DNA of 64,000 bases from contig NZ_VAUW01000002.1 in the NCBI RefSeq assembly GCF_005771495.1, positions 1-64,000 on the forward strand, given 5' to 3'. Below, piece by piece: positions 26,192 through 35,160 of the stretch. Each line of letters opens with the position of its first letter. The first letter of the stretch is position 1. This DNA is from Maribacter sp. ACAM166. Its GTDB lineage: Bacteria; Bacteroidota; Bacteroidia; Flavobacteriales; Flavobacteriaceae. The notes under the pieces were generated by a model. That model worked only from the letters and a program-made list of their open reading frames with translations. It ran no database searches and was not told the DNA's origin. Made by a program: the position numbers and the translations under genes.

Positions 26192-27123
26192 CCTTGGTTC
26201 AGTTTTTTGATTACCAAAACATGGGGAAAAGTAATAGCGGCCAAAAATGAAAAAAAGAATGCCAATGATGTTTCCAAGTTATCCCTGAACACAAAAAGTA
26301 ACACTAGAAATCCTAGAACAGAAATTAACCAATAGGGAAGTGAAGCCATCAAAAATGATTTGAAGGAGCCTTTATTAATATGTCCATGCAAATAAAATAT
26401 TTGGTCATATAAAGAGGGAATGGAGTGCCATAATATAAAATAAATGGCAAAACCCCATAATAAGGAGGCCGTTTTAAACACTACAAAAAAGACCCCTATA
26501 AAAAACACCTCCTTTAAAGGATTGATTTTTATATCATTAATCAAAACCAAAATAAAGCCGAACACAAGCGTAAGTATCCCACTTATTAGTAATCCAACTT
26601 CATATACAGATTTGGGAATCGAATATCCAATTATGGTTTCAACAATATTAGATGTTATCATTGCATTTGCATCAAAAAGAAGAAAGAGAATAAAAATACC
26701 GTATGCAATATAAAGCCCACTAGTTTTTAAAGATGATATACTAGTCTTGGAAATAAAATGTTGTTCCCCAAAATGATATCCACTAAATAGCACAAACATG
26801 ACCAATGCTAAGCTTGGTACTAGGTGAAAAACCAATACACTACCCAACACAAAAAGTATATAATACAACAGAATATTTAGGTAATTTCTAGTCGATTTGT
26901 TTTTAGCTTCAGTCTTTTGAAGAAGCGTAAGGTCATTTGCTCCATGTAAAATTCCAAAAGAAAGAATAAATACATAGGCTATATACTGCTCTATCACATC
27001 TTCAAAAATGACAGCCAACCATAGGGAAAAGAAGGTACCCACAAGGATCACGCTTTCCAACTTCACAAAATCAATATACCTATTTTTTATTTTGTTCAAT
27101 ATTTTAACAAATAAATTAAACAA
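26182..27123 (-). CDS. blh: Brp/Blh family beta-carotene 15,15'-dioxygenase
   Basis: Blh splits beta-carotene into two retinals, the chromophore of proteorhodopsin. The 313-residue integral membrane protein has about eight helices and the conserved histidines of the family: H60 in GILHGANDL, H117 and H122 in YHFGEQH, H233 in LWHSIPSLYD and H301 in FPHVLV. The only in-frame start ahead of the first helix is TTG at 27123, because a stop lies in frame at 27151-27153 and no ATG exists between. The gene diverges from proteorhodopsin across 53 bp. Carotenoid synthesis genes (crtEBIY) are not in this window. Confidence 0.92.
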   Translation of the reverse strand: MFNLFVKILNKIKNRYIDFVKLESVILVGTFFSLWLAVIFEDVIEQYIAYVFILSFGILHGANDLTLLQKTEAKNKSTRNYLNILLYYILFVLGSVLVFHLVPSLALVMFVLFSGYHFGEQHFISKTSISSLKTSGLYIAYGIFILFLLFDANAMITSNIVETIIGYSIPKSVYEVGLLISGILTLVFGFILVLINDIKINPLKEVFFIGVFFVVFKTASLLWGFAIYFILWHSIPSLYDQIFYLHGHINKGSFKSFLMASLPYWLISVLGFLVLLFVFRDNLETSLAFFFSFLAAITFPHVLVIKKLNQGQK

Positions 27124-27125
27124 AC

Positions 27126-27159
27126 ATTGTTTAACTATTTGTAAATTTACTTAAACAAT
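27126..27159. promoter_or_regulatory. Nested dyad between blh and proteorhodopsin
   Basis: ATTGTTTAA (27126-27134) and TTAAACAAT (27151-27159) are perfect 9-bp arms. Inside lies the 10-bp palindrome GTAAATTTAC (27141-27150). The element covers most of the 53-bp divergent region, so it is placed to control both genes. Operator function is inferred. Confidence 0.5.
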
Positions 27160-27176
27160 TTATAAAAACTTGTACT

Positions 27177-27914
27177 ATGGAACATTTTATTACTTCAATC
27201 TCATTGGTCACCAAAATGGCATCCAATGACTATGTAGGATTCACATTCTTTGTAGGATGCATGGCTATGATGGCGGCTTCTGCTTTCTTTTTCCTATCTA
27301 TGAACGATTTTGATACTAAATGGAAAACCTCTATTCTGGTATCTGGACTTATCACCTTTATTGCTGCAGTCCATTATTGGTATATGCGAGATTATTGGGC
27401 AACGGTAGGTGAATCTCCAACCTTCTTTAGATATGTAGACTGGGTACTCACAGTTCCTTTAATGTGTGTTGAATTTTACCTTATTCTAAAAGTAGCTGGC
27501 GCAAAAAAATCCCTCATGTGGAAACTAATTTTTGCATCTGTGGTAATGTTAGTAACTGGGTACTTTGGAGAAGCTATCTACAATACTGGAAGTGGACCAG
27601 CGGTTTGGGGTTTAATTTCAGGATTGGCATATTTCTACATTGTTTATGAAATATGGTTTGGAACCGCAAAAAAACTAGCAGAAAAAGCAGGTGGAGCCGT
27701 TTTAACAGCACACAAGACACTATGTTGGTTCGTACTCGTAGGATGGGCGATTTACCCATTAGGATATATGGCAGGCACACCTGGCTGGTATGAAGGACTT
27801 GGAGATTTAGGTCTTAATATGGATGTTATTTACAACATCGGAGACGCCATTAACAAAATTGGATTTGGACTCGTTGTATATGGTGCAGCTGTTGCGGCTA
27901 AGAAAACTGCATAA
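27177..27914 (+). CDS. Proteorhodopsin, green-tuned proton pump
   Basis: The 245-residue seven-helix rhodopsin carries the proton-pump triad D88, T92 and E99 in the helix-C motif RYVDWVLTVPLMCVEF. The retinal Schiff-base lysine is K227 in GDAINKIGF and the pump-associated histidine is H66. The residue that tunes colour is M96, as in flavobacterial green-absorbing forms. The DTE triad argues against the sodium-pump (NDQ) and chloride-pump types. It pumps protons out of the cell in light, and it is retinal-dependent through the adjacent blh. A strong terminator follows directly. Confidence 0.97.
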   Translation: MEHFITSISLVTKMASNDYVGFTFFVGCMAMMAASAFFFLSMNDFDTKWKTSILVSGLITFIAAVHYWYMRDYWATVGESPTFFRYVDWVLTVPLMCVEFYLILKVAGAKKSLMWKLIFASVVMLVTGYFGEAIYNTGSGPAVWGLISGLAYFYIVYEIWFGTAKKLAEKAGGAVLTAHKTLCWFVLVGWAIYPLGYMAGTPGWYEGLGDLGLNMDVIYNIGDAINKIGFGLVVYGAAVAAKKTA

Positions 27915-27960
27915 CCTTTTAGCAACCTAATTTAGTTGGTTAATTAGTACAGTTGCTTAT

Positions 27961-27988
27961 AGAAAAGATCGCTTCGGCGGTCTTTTCT
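27961..27988. terminator. Bidirectional terminator between proteorhodopsin and argS
   Basis: A 12-bp stem (27961-27972 with 27977-27988, one T-G pair) is capped by a stable TTCG tetraloop; As and Ts flank the GC-rich core. It ends two bases before the argS stop. Confidence 0.88.
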
Positions 27989-27990
27989 TA

Positions 27991-29775
27991 TTACATACGC
28001 TCAGGCACTTCAATACCTAAGAGCCTAAAAGCATCTTGAATCACATCAGCCACCTTTTTAGATAGTTGCACCCGTAGTATGCGCTTTTCTTCATTGGCTT
28101 CTCCAAGTATAGAAACCTGCTGGTAAAAAGAATTAAATTCTTTCACCAAATCATACGTGTAGTTGGCAATTAATGCCGGACTGTAATTTTCAGCCGCCAA
28201 TTGTATGGTGTCTGGGAACAATTGAATTTGTTTAATCAGTTCCTTTTCCTTAATATGAAGTTCTACAGAGGCGGTAGACTCAGAAATATCAATACCCATA
28301 CTATCTGCTTTTCTCAAAATAGATTGAATTCTTGCGTAAGTATATTGAATAAAAGGACCTGTATTTCCTTGAAAATCCACAGACTCTTCAGGGTCGAACA
28401 AAATTCGTTTTTTAGGGTCAACTTTTAGGATATAATATTTCAACGCTCCCAACCCAATCATTTGGTATAAGGCTCCCTTTTCCTCATCTGTATATTCCTC
28501 CAATTTACCTAACTCCTCAGAAATCGTGGCAGCCGTTTGAGTCATATCAGCCATAAGGTCATCAGCATCAACAACGGTACCTTCTCTACTTTTCATTTTA
28601 CCGCTAGGTAAATCTACCATACCATAACTAAGATGGTACAATTTATCTGACCAAGAAAATCCAAGTTTTTTAAGAATAAGAAAAAGCACTTTAAAGTGAT
28701 AGTCTTGTTCGTTACCAACGGTATATACCATTCCGTTTACATCTGGGTGGTCCTTAACGCGCTGAATAGCAGTACCGATATCTTGGGTCATATAAACAGC
28801 CGTTCCATCAGAACGAAGCACTATTTTTTCATCTAAACCATCTTCGGTTAAATCAATCCAAACACTGCCATCTTCTTTCTTAAAGAATACTCCCTTTTCA
28901 AGTCCTTCAGCAACAACATTCTTTCCTAACAGATACGTATCACTCTCATAATAAAGCGTGTCAAAATCAACTCCTAAGTTTTTATAGGTAACCTCAAAAC
29001 CCTTATACACCCAACCATTCATGGTTTTCCAAAGCGCAACAGTTTCAGCATCGCCAGCTTCCCATTTTAAAAGCATTTTTTTAGCTTCCAATAAAATCGG
29101 AGCTTCTTTTTCTGCATCTTTAAAATCAATCCCAGAGGCTATACGTTGAGCTATTTGCTCTTTGTAAATCTTGTCAAAAGCAACATAATAATTACCTACA
29201 AGCTTATCCCCCTTCAAACCAGTACTTGATGGTGTTTCTCCATTTCCAAACTTCTGCCATGCAACCATACTTTTACAAATATGAATTCCACGATCATTTA
29301 TAATTTGGGTTTTATATACTTTTCTCCCAGAAGCCTTTAAAATCTCAGCAACTGAATAGCCTAATAAATTATTTCTAATATGTCCGAGGTGCAATGGCTT
29401 ATTGGTATTCGGTGAAGAATACTCGACCATAATCGCATCGGTTGATTCCTTTAAGAAACCAAAGTTACTTTCCGATTTAATCGAATTGAAAAAACTTAAA
29501 TAGAAGTTATCATCTAGCACAATGTTCAAGAAGCCTTTAATAACATTGAAGTCTGATACCTCATCAACATGTTCTTTTAAGAAAGCACCAATTTGTTCTC
29601 CTATTTGCACAGGATTACCTTTTATTACACGCAACATGGGAAATACCACAATAGTAACATCGCCCTCAAAATCCTTTCGGGTAGGTTGAAATTCTACTGA
29701 TGGTAACTCTTGACCATAGATCGTATGTACTGCTTCTTTAACTTTATGTAATAGTACCTCTTGAATATTCATCAA
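27991..29775 (-). CDS. argS: Arginyl-tRNA synthetase
   Basis: This class I enzyme charges tRNA-Arg. The 594-residue protein has the additional N-terminal (Add1) domain, the HIGH-type motif LHLGHIRNNLLG near residue 124, a KMSKS-type motif read as MKSREG near 394 and an all-helical anticodon-binding C-terminus. Length is normal. Two methionines start it; the first is used. An exact -7 element TAGTTTTG lies at 29794-29801. Confidence 0.97.
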   Translation of the reverse strand: MMNIQEVLLHKVKEAVHTIYGQELPSVEFQPTRKDFEGDVTIVVFPMLRVIKGNPVQIGEQIGAFLKEHVDEVSDFNVIKGFLNIVLDDNFYLSFFNSIKSESNFGFLKESTDAIMVEYSSPNTNKPLHLGHIRNNLLGYSVAEILKASGRKVYKTQIINDRGIHICKSMVAWQKFGNGETPSSTGLKGDKLVGNYYVAFDKIYKEQIAQRIASGIDFKDAEKEAPILLEAKKMLLKWEAGDAETVALWKTMNGWVYKGFEVTYKNLGVDFDTLYYESDTYLLGKNVVAEGLEKGVFFKKEDGSVWIDLTEDGLDEKIVLRSDGTAVYMTQDIGTAIQRVKDHPDVNGMVYTVGNEQDYHFKVLFLILKKLGFSWSDKLYHLSYGMVDLPSGKMKSREGTVVDADDLMADMTQTAATISEELGKLEEYTDEEKGALYQMIGLGALKYYILKVDPKKRILFDPEESVDFQGNTGPFIQYTYARIQSILRKADSMGIDISESTASVELHIKEKELIKQIQLFPDTIQLAAENYSPALIANYTYDLVKEFNSFYQQVSILGEANEEKRILRVQLSKKVADVIQDAFRLLGIEVPERM

Positions 29776-29793
29776 AACGTTTAATTAAGCTTG

Positions 29794-29801
29794 CAAAACT
29801 A
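29794..29801 (-). promoter_or_regulatory. -7 element of argS
   Basis: TAGTTTTG on the minus strand, an exact TAnnTTTG match, 18 bp before the argS start. The -33 box is unclear. Confidence 0.4.
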
Positions 29802-29850
29802 ATCATTTTTTAGACTTTAAGAGTAAACAGATTCGGCATTCATTTTTGAT

Positions 29851-29868
29851 TTGATTAACTTTAATCAA
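29851..29868. promoter_or_regulatory. Palindromic operator candidate upstream of the DUF2867 operon
   Basis: TTGATTA (29851-29857) and TAATCAA (29862-29868) are perfect 7-bp arms with a 4-bp spacer. The site overlaps a plus-strand -7-like TAACTTTA (29856-29863) and ends 20 bp before the start codon of the next gene, a position that suits a repressor or MerR-type activator. Confidence 0.45.
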
Positions 29869-29888
29869 AACTGCTGAATAAAGCGATT

Positions 29889-30314
29889 ATGCTCGTAAAC
29901 GTCTCCTATACTAATAAAGATATCACTAGAAAAATAGATGATCAGGTTGGCAAACCGTTCACGCTTAAAGAACGATGGGCATTGGATGGAATTGGTTCAC
30001 CTAAACTTATCATCACAGAAACTAGTATCGAAATCAGAAATTTATTAATTCTAGATATCAACCGGGATACCTGCAATATTGAATTACGGCCCAAAGGAAT
30101 TATTGTGCGATTTCGCTCCTTATTAGAAACGTTTGCTTTGGTCATACCCTATTATAAATTATCACTTTACAAAGGTGAAGCCTCTGTATATTCCATTTAT
30201 CGTGACCATCATTTTATTAAAGTCGAGTCGGATACAAAAGCTGTTCAGAAATTTTTTAAAAAAATATTAGGCTATAAGGCCGATACTACTCCAACCGCTA
30301 TAGAAGATTTATGA
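29889..30314 (+). CDS. Conserved protein of unknown function, coupled to the DUF2867 SDR gene
   Basis: The 141-residue protein has no signal or membrane segment. It is rich in alternating beta-strand patterns and contains LRPKGIIVRFRSLLETFALVIPYYKLSLYK, followed by a C-terminal helix KVESDTKAVQKFFKKIL, an arrangement that could be PH-like. I do not recognise a family with confidence. Its stop overlaps the next start by four bases (ATGA), so the two proteins are made together and probably act together. Confidence 0.6.
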   Translation: MLVNVSYTNKDITRKIDDQVGKPFTLKERWALDGIGSPKLIITETSIEIRNLLILDINRDTCNIELRPKGIIVRFRSLLETFALVIPYYKLSLYKGEASVYSIYRDHHFIKVESDTKAVQKFFKKILGYKADTTPTAIEDL

Positions 30315-31735
30315 AAATACTACTCACTGGTGCAAATGGCTATATAGGCATGCGTATACTGCCCCTTCTTTTAGAAATGGGCCATAGTGTAATCTGTGCC
30401 GTACGTGATGAAACTAGACTATCTGTTGACAAAGAGACGAGGTCACAGATTGAGGTGATAGAAATTGATTTCTTAGAAGAACCCATAGCTAATAAACTTC
30501 CACGAGATATTGATGCTGCCTATTTTTTAATACATTCCATGAGTACTTCCACTCACGATTTTGATGAAATGGAGGCTACAACCGCACGTAATTTTAATGC
30601 ATACGTAGCCGACACTACTATTCAACAGGTAATTTATTTAAGCGGAATCGTAAATGACGAGAACCTTTCAAAACATCTTAAATCCCGAAAGAATGTTGAA
30701 GACATACTCTATAAAGGAAATTTTAAACTAACCGTTTTAAGAGCAGGAATTATTGTTGGATCAGGAAGTTCCTCTTTTGAGATTATTCGTGATTTATGCG
30801 AAAAACTACCCTTTATGATTACGCCAAAATGGGTGTTGACCAAAACACAGCCAATTGCTATTCGTGATGTCATTACATTCCTGACCAAGGTGTTAGGTGA
30901 TGAAAGAACGTACAATGATTCATTTGATATTGCCGGACCTAATGTGCTGACGTATAAAGAAATGCTTCACCAATATGCGAAAGCCCGAGGTTTTAAAAAT
31001 TGGATTTTGACCGTACCCATAATGACCCCAAAGCTATCGTCGTATTGGTTATATTTTGTCACCTCAACCTCGTATAAATTAGCTTTAAATTTGGTAGATA
31101 GCATGAAAATTGAGGTGATAGCGAAAGATACTCGATTACAAGAATTATTACATATTGAACCCCATACCTACAAGGAGGCTATTGACATGGCTTTTAAAAA
31201 AATAGAGCAAAATTTAGTCATCAGTAGCTGGAAAGACAGTTTGATTAGTGGTAGGTTCAATGAGAATTTAGAAAAACATATTCAAGTACCTAAATACGGG
31301 GTGCTAAAGGATTCTAAACAACTTAAAATCAATAATCCTGATGAAGTTCTAGAACGTATCTGGAGTATTGGCGGAGAAACTGGGTGGTACTATGGCAATT
31401 GGCTCTGGAAAATTCGCGGATTTTTGGATAAGCTTTCTGGAGGTGTAGGTCTTAGACGTGGTCGAACAAATCCTGACCGTATATTTGCCGGTGATGCGTT
31501 GGACTTCTGGAGAGTTCTTTTAGCTGATAAAAAAGCAAAACGTTTATTACTTTTTGCTGAAATGAAGCTTCCTGGTGAAGCTTGGCTAGAATTCAAGATT
31601 GATGAAAATAACATACTTCACCAAACCGCTACATTTAGGCCGCGAGGCTTAAGCGGAAGGCTTTATTGGTATAGTATAGTCCCCTTACATTACTTTATAT
31701 TCGGGGGTATGATTAAGAATATAGCCAATCAATAA
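30311..31735 (+). CDS. NAD(P)-binding SDR-family protein with C-terminal DUF2867
   Basis: The 474-residue protein begins with an atypical-SDR Rossmann motif TGANGYIGMRILPLLLEMGH (residues 6-25). It continues as an NmrA/NAD-epimerase-like domain to about residue 300. A DUF2867 domain follows, with GGETGWYYGNWLWKIRGFLD and GLRRGRTNP and a hydrophobic end. Such proteins are common in Bacteroidota, at times near photolyase genes; their substrate is unknown. Overlap by four bases with the preceding gene shows translational coupling. It is convergent with the molybdenum-hydroxylase operon. Confidence 0.83.
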   Translation: MKILLTGANGYIGMRILPLLLEMGHSVICAVRDETRLSVDKETRSQIEVIEIDFLEEPIANKLPRDIDAAYFLIHSMSTSTHDFDEMEATTARNFNAYVADTTIQQVIYLSGIVNDENLSKHLKSRKNVEDILYKGNFKLTVLRAGIIVGSGSSSFEIIRDLCEKLPFMITPKWVLTKTQPIAIRDVITFLTKVLGDERTYNDSFDIAGPNVLTYKEMLHQYAKARGFKNWILTVPIMTPKLSSYWLYFVTSTSYKLALNLVDSMKIEVIAKDTRLQELLHIEPHTYKEAIDMAFKKIEQNLVISSWKDSLISGRFNENLEKHIQVPKYGVLKDSKQLKINNPDEVLERIWSIGGETGWYYGNWLWKIRGFLDKLSGGVGLRRGRTNPDRIFAGDALDFWRVLLADKKAKRLLLFAEMKLPGEAWLEFKIDENNILHQTATFRPRGLSGRLYWYSIVPLHYFIFGGMIKNIANQ

Positions 31736-31870
31736 ACTGAGATTTCATAAACAGAGTTTCATTTTCAAAACGTACTAATAAGATGCTATATCTTGATTTA
31801 ATCATAGGTATCAACTTCTGATTTGAATGAAGTATAAAAAATCTTTAAGTAGACAAATATCATATTAAAT

Positions 31871-34045
31871 CTATGTGGTTTTTGGAAGCTTTAAAGGAAG
31901 TTCAGCCAGCCTTTCTCCTGTCAATCGTCTTACAGCATTTGCGATTGCTGCTCCAATAGGCCCAAGTGGCGGCTCCCCTACCGCACCAGGCGTATCTTTA
32001 CCTTGAAGCAAAATTACGTCTATTTCTTTAGGCGCATTCTTCATTAAAGCCATTTGATAAGGTCCATAAATGGTAGGTAATAATTCTCCATTTTCAATGA
32101 ACATCTGTTCATATAGCACTGCGCTCAAACCCATAATTACACAACCTTCGCACTGAGCACGTATCTGATCAGGATTTACAGCTAAACCCGGATCTAATGA
32201 AACGGTCACCTTGTGTACTACAATTTCATTATCTACAATTGAAACCTCAGCAACTTGAGCACATGGTGTTCCTGCATCTATAGAAGCCGCAAAGCCCATA
32301 GCTCTGCCATTGGTAATTTCTTCCGAATAATTCGCTTTCTCTGCAGCAGCCTTAATTACATTTTTTAAACGGACATCTATTACTTCATCTCCTATTTGCT
32401 GTAGTCTAAAATCAACCGCATCTTTACCAGCCTTTAAAGCCATTTCATCAATAAAACTTTCCATAGCAAAAGTATTGGCCAACAGACCAAGACTACGCCA
32501 CCAACTTGTAGCGAATGGTAAATCGACATGCCAATAAACAGACCTATAATTTGGAACCTTTGTATATTGAATAAATCCACCACGAATTGCCCCAATGTCC
32601 GCCCCTATTATTGGAGGAAGAAACCCAGGAATTAGTGCAGAATTATTACCAACATCTCCACTTACAAAATGGTGTTCCAAGTCTGTTAACCAACCTTCAG
32701 TACTTAGCTTTCCTTTAACTACATGATGCGTTGGTGGTCGAAACATATCATGCTGAAACTCTTCTTTTCTCGTAAAAAAATATTTTACCGGTTTTCCTAC
32801 TGCTTTAGACATTACAGCTGCCTGTACGGCATGTGGTGTATGAAGTCTTCGTCCAAAACCTCCACCTAAATATGTGGGTACGACATTCACCTTTTCAACA
32901 TCAAAACCTAATCGTTTCGCTACTTCTTTTCTCGTTATGCCTATGACCTGAGTAGAAATTTTTATAATTGCACTATCTCCTTCAACAGAAGCTACAACGC
33001 CATTTGGTTCAATCTGGGCATGTGCCCCGATTGGACTTCTAAATTCTAAGGAAACAAAGTCATCTTCAACTTCAAGCGCTTCTCCACTTTTTTGTATCAC
33101 AGTAGATTTACCATTACCGACGGTCATCATTTCAATAATTGCTCCCGTATTTATTTCATTAGAAATTTCCCAAGTTACTTTAATGGCCTCTTTTGCATTT
33201 TCTGCTTCAATCATGGAATGAGCTACGACACCTACAAAATCATCTTCGCTAATAATTTTCACCACACCGGGCATATTCTCTGCATCTGTAGTGTCTGCAC
33301 TTATAAATGAAGCGCCTATTTTAGTAGGCCTCACAACAGCGCCATATAACATACCTGGCATTTGCACATCCATCCCAAAAATGGGGTCACCATAAACCTT
33401 AGCTTTTAAATCTACCCTCGCTATAGGTTTTCCTACATATTTATACTCCTTGAGATTTTTGAGAACGGGTTTGTCAGGAACTTTCCATTCCTCAACGCCC
33501 TCTGTTGTTTGGGCATACGTCAATGATTTTCCGCCACCAGAAATAACACCGTCTTCTATTGTAAGCTGATTAACTGCTACATTCATTTTACGTGCTGCTT
33601 CCTCTAATAACATTTCACGTAATAAAGCAGCAAGCTCCCTTAAGGGTTGCCACAAACTTGCTATAGAAGTGCTACCCCCCGTAGCAACACTATCAACATT
33701 TCCAGTAGCAGAAGCTGCATGAACAACATAAATTTGGTCCATTGATACAGAAAGTTCGTCTGCAGCCATTTGGGCAATACCTGTAAATGTTCCTTGCCCC
33801 ATCTCAACCTTAGGAGAGTGTAAGAGTATCGTGTTTTCAGAGGTTACCTCAAACCAAATCATTGGTTTGTCAGTATTATCAGCATAAGGCATTTCTAGAG
33901 TATTTACCATACGCAATAACTCCCTACGGATATTATTTCTAAAAATATAGGTTCCTATAGCTAGCACACCTATAGTTCCCAATCCTCCTCTCACTAGAAA
34001 TTTACGTCTAGATACCTGTTTAGAATGATTGTCTTCTTCTGCCAT
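31871..34045 (-). CDS. Xanthine dehydrogenase family molybdopterin-binding subunit (IorB-like)
   Basis: The 724-residue large subunit carries a molybdopterin cytosine dinucleotide cofactor and should hydroxylate an aldehyde or N-heterocycle. It begins with a twin-arginine signal SRRKFLVRGGLGTIG (residues 12-26), so the folded holoenzyme goes to the periplasm. Conserved points include GGGFGRR (about 398) and the near-C-terminal GAVGEPPLGPIGAA, whose glutamate is the usual catalytic base. The layout is of the isoquinoline 1-oxidoreductase beta/aldehyde dehydrogenase type. It is the last gene of a three-gene operon with the 2Fe-2S subunit (3 bp upstream) and a cytochrome c. The substrate is unknown. 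Confidence 0.9.
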   Translation of the reverse strand: MAEEDNHSKQVSRRKFLVRGGLGTIGVLAIGTYIFRNNIRRELLRMVNTLEMPYADNTDKPMIWFEVTSENTILLHSPKVEMGQGTFTGIAQMAADELSVSMDQIYVVHAASATGNVDSVATGGSTSIASLWQPLRELAALLREMLLEEAARKMNVAVNQLTIEDGVISGGGKSLTYAQTTEGVEEWKVPDKPVLKNLKEYKYVGKPIARVDLKAKVYGDPIFGMDVQMPGMLYGAVVRPTKIGASFISADTTDAENMPGVVKIISEDDFVGVVAHSMIEAENAKEAIKVTWEISNEINTGAIIEMMTVGNGKSTVIQKSGEALEVEDDFVSLEFRSPIGAHAQIEPNGVVASVEGDSAIIKISTQVIGITRKEVAKRLGFDVEKVNVVPTYLGGGFGRRLHTPHAVQAAVMSKAVGKPVKYFFTRKEEFQHDMFRPPTHHVVKGKLSTEGWLTDLEHHFVSGDVGNNSALIPGFLPPIIGADIGAIRGGFIQYTKVPNYRSVYWHVDLPFATSWWRSLGLLANTFAMESFIDEMALKAGKDAVDFRLQQIGDEVIDVRLKNVIKAAAEKANYSEEITNGRAMGFAASIDAGTPCAQVAEVSIVDNEIVVHKVTVSLDPGLAVNPDQIRAQCEGCVIMGLSAVLYEQMFIENGELLPTIYGPYQMALMKNAPKEIDVILLQGKDTPGAVGEPPLGPIGAAIANAVRRLTGERLAELPLKLPKTT

Positions 34046-34048
34046 GAA

Positions 34049-34540
34049 TTAAACTTTTTCCGATATATTCATTTCACTTTCGGCACGCAACTTCGCTGCT
34101 TTGTGTATGGCTTTACGCATGCGATAATATGTTCCGCATCTACATATATTGATAATATTTTCATCTATATCATCATCCGTTGGGTTTGGCACTTTGTTTA
34201 GAAGTGCGGCCGTCGCCATCATAAATCCTGGTTGGCAATAGCCACATTGCGGAACTACCTCATCTATCCAAGCCTGTTGAACAGGGTGAGGATTATCTTG
34301 GGTACCCAAACCTTCAATAGTGGTAATCTTCTTTCCAATAGCAAATTTTACAGGATAAGAACAAGAACGAACCGCTTCTCCATCAACAAGTAATGTACAT
34401 GCTCCACATGCCGCTTTACCACAGCCAAATTTTGTCCCTTTTAAATCAAGAACGTCCCTAATGACCCAAAGTAAAGGTGTGTTTTCATCTGCTACCTCTA
34501 CCGATTGAGAAGTTCCGTTTACTGTAAAGGAAATTTCCAT
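34049..34540 (-). CDS. (2Fe-2S)-binding small subunit of the molybdenum hydroxylase
   Basis: The 163-residue subunit has two cluster domains. The plant-ferredoxin-like one has GCGKAACGACTLLVDGE (about 39-55), and the helical one has CGYCQPG (about 100) and CRCGTYYRMRKAI (about 134). It passes electrons from the molybdenum site to the next acceptor, here probably the cytochrome encoded 8 bp upstream. It has no signal of its own and should be exported together with the Tat-signal subunit. Confidence 0.93.
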   Translation of the reverse strand: MEISFTVNGTSQSVEVADENTPLLWVIRDVLDLKGTKFGCGKAACGACTLLVDGEAVRSCSYPVKFAIGKKITTIEGLGTQDNPHPVQQAWIDEVVPQCGYCQPGFMMATAALLNKVPNPTDDDIDENIINICRCGTYYRMRKAIHKAAKLRAESEMNISEKV

Positions 34541-34548
34541 ATACTTTA

Positions 34549-35160
34549 TTATTTAGTTGGGACTACCGCTCCGTTTTCGAACCAAGATTTGACGGCTTTT
34601 TTAAACTTATCTTTTGAAACTGGTGGTAATTCACGTGGTTCACCATTGGCATCTACTCCTGGAGTCCAAGCCCAAAGAACCAATTCATCTTCGGTCATAT
34701 GTTCCACAAGCTCTTCATGGCTTCTATTTCCATTTGTGCTTTTATCCAAAAGACGTTCGGCTATTTCCGTTCTAGTTAGTCCTTCCCAACCCATTGAAGC
34801 TGGCGCCAGGGACCAATGTGGCGCTCCCGGTACACCTGAGTAATCATTATTTTCAGATTGATGACAAGTAGTACAGTTAGTTGCCTCGAACCCCGTATCA
34901 TCTTTGCCTCTCGCCAGTCCAAAATAATGTGCATGACGATCATCTCCTTGCTTAGGAATATTATCATTAGGATGACAATTCATGCATCGTTGATGGGTAA
35001 GCACGTCCATCATTTGACCATACGCTTCCTCAGATTCAATCATCTTGGATTCCGGCATATTCAATACTACATAACTAGACACGTTAGGGCTCTTGCCCAA
35101 TGCAAGCATTAAACCCACTGTGCTGATGGCCAAAAGAGTATAGATAGTCTTGAGTTTCAT
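34549..35160 (-). CDS. Periplasmic diheme cytochrome c, electron acceptor of the molybdenum hydroxylase
   Basis: The 203-residue protein has an N-terminal hydrophobic signal or anchor and two heme-c sites, CMNCH (about residue 59) and CTTCH (about 97). The C-terminal part contains TEDELVLWAWTPGVD, which I have not tied to a family. It leads the operon, ahead of the 2Fe-2S and molybdenum subunits, so it most likely takes their electrons to the respiratory chain. Confidence 0.82.
   Translation of the reverse strand: MKLKTIYTLLAISTVGLMLALGKSPNVSSYVVLNMPESKMIESEEAYGQMMDVLTHQRCMNCHPNDNIPKQGDDRHAHYFGLARGKDDTGFEATNCTTCHQSENNDYSGVPGAPHWSLAPASMGWEGLTRTEIAERLLDKSTNGNRSHEELVEHMTEDELVLWAWTPGVDANGEPRELPPVSKDKFKKAVKSWFENGAVVPTK

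Noticed and set aside
27127-27149. TTG at 27127 with TAAATTTA at 27142 as the proteorhodopsin promoter
   Set aside because: The spacer is only 12 bp instead of about 19, so it is not a credible consensus promoter.
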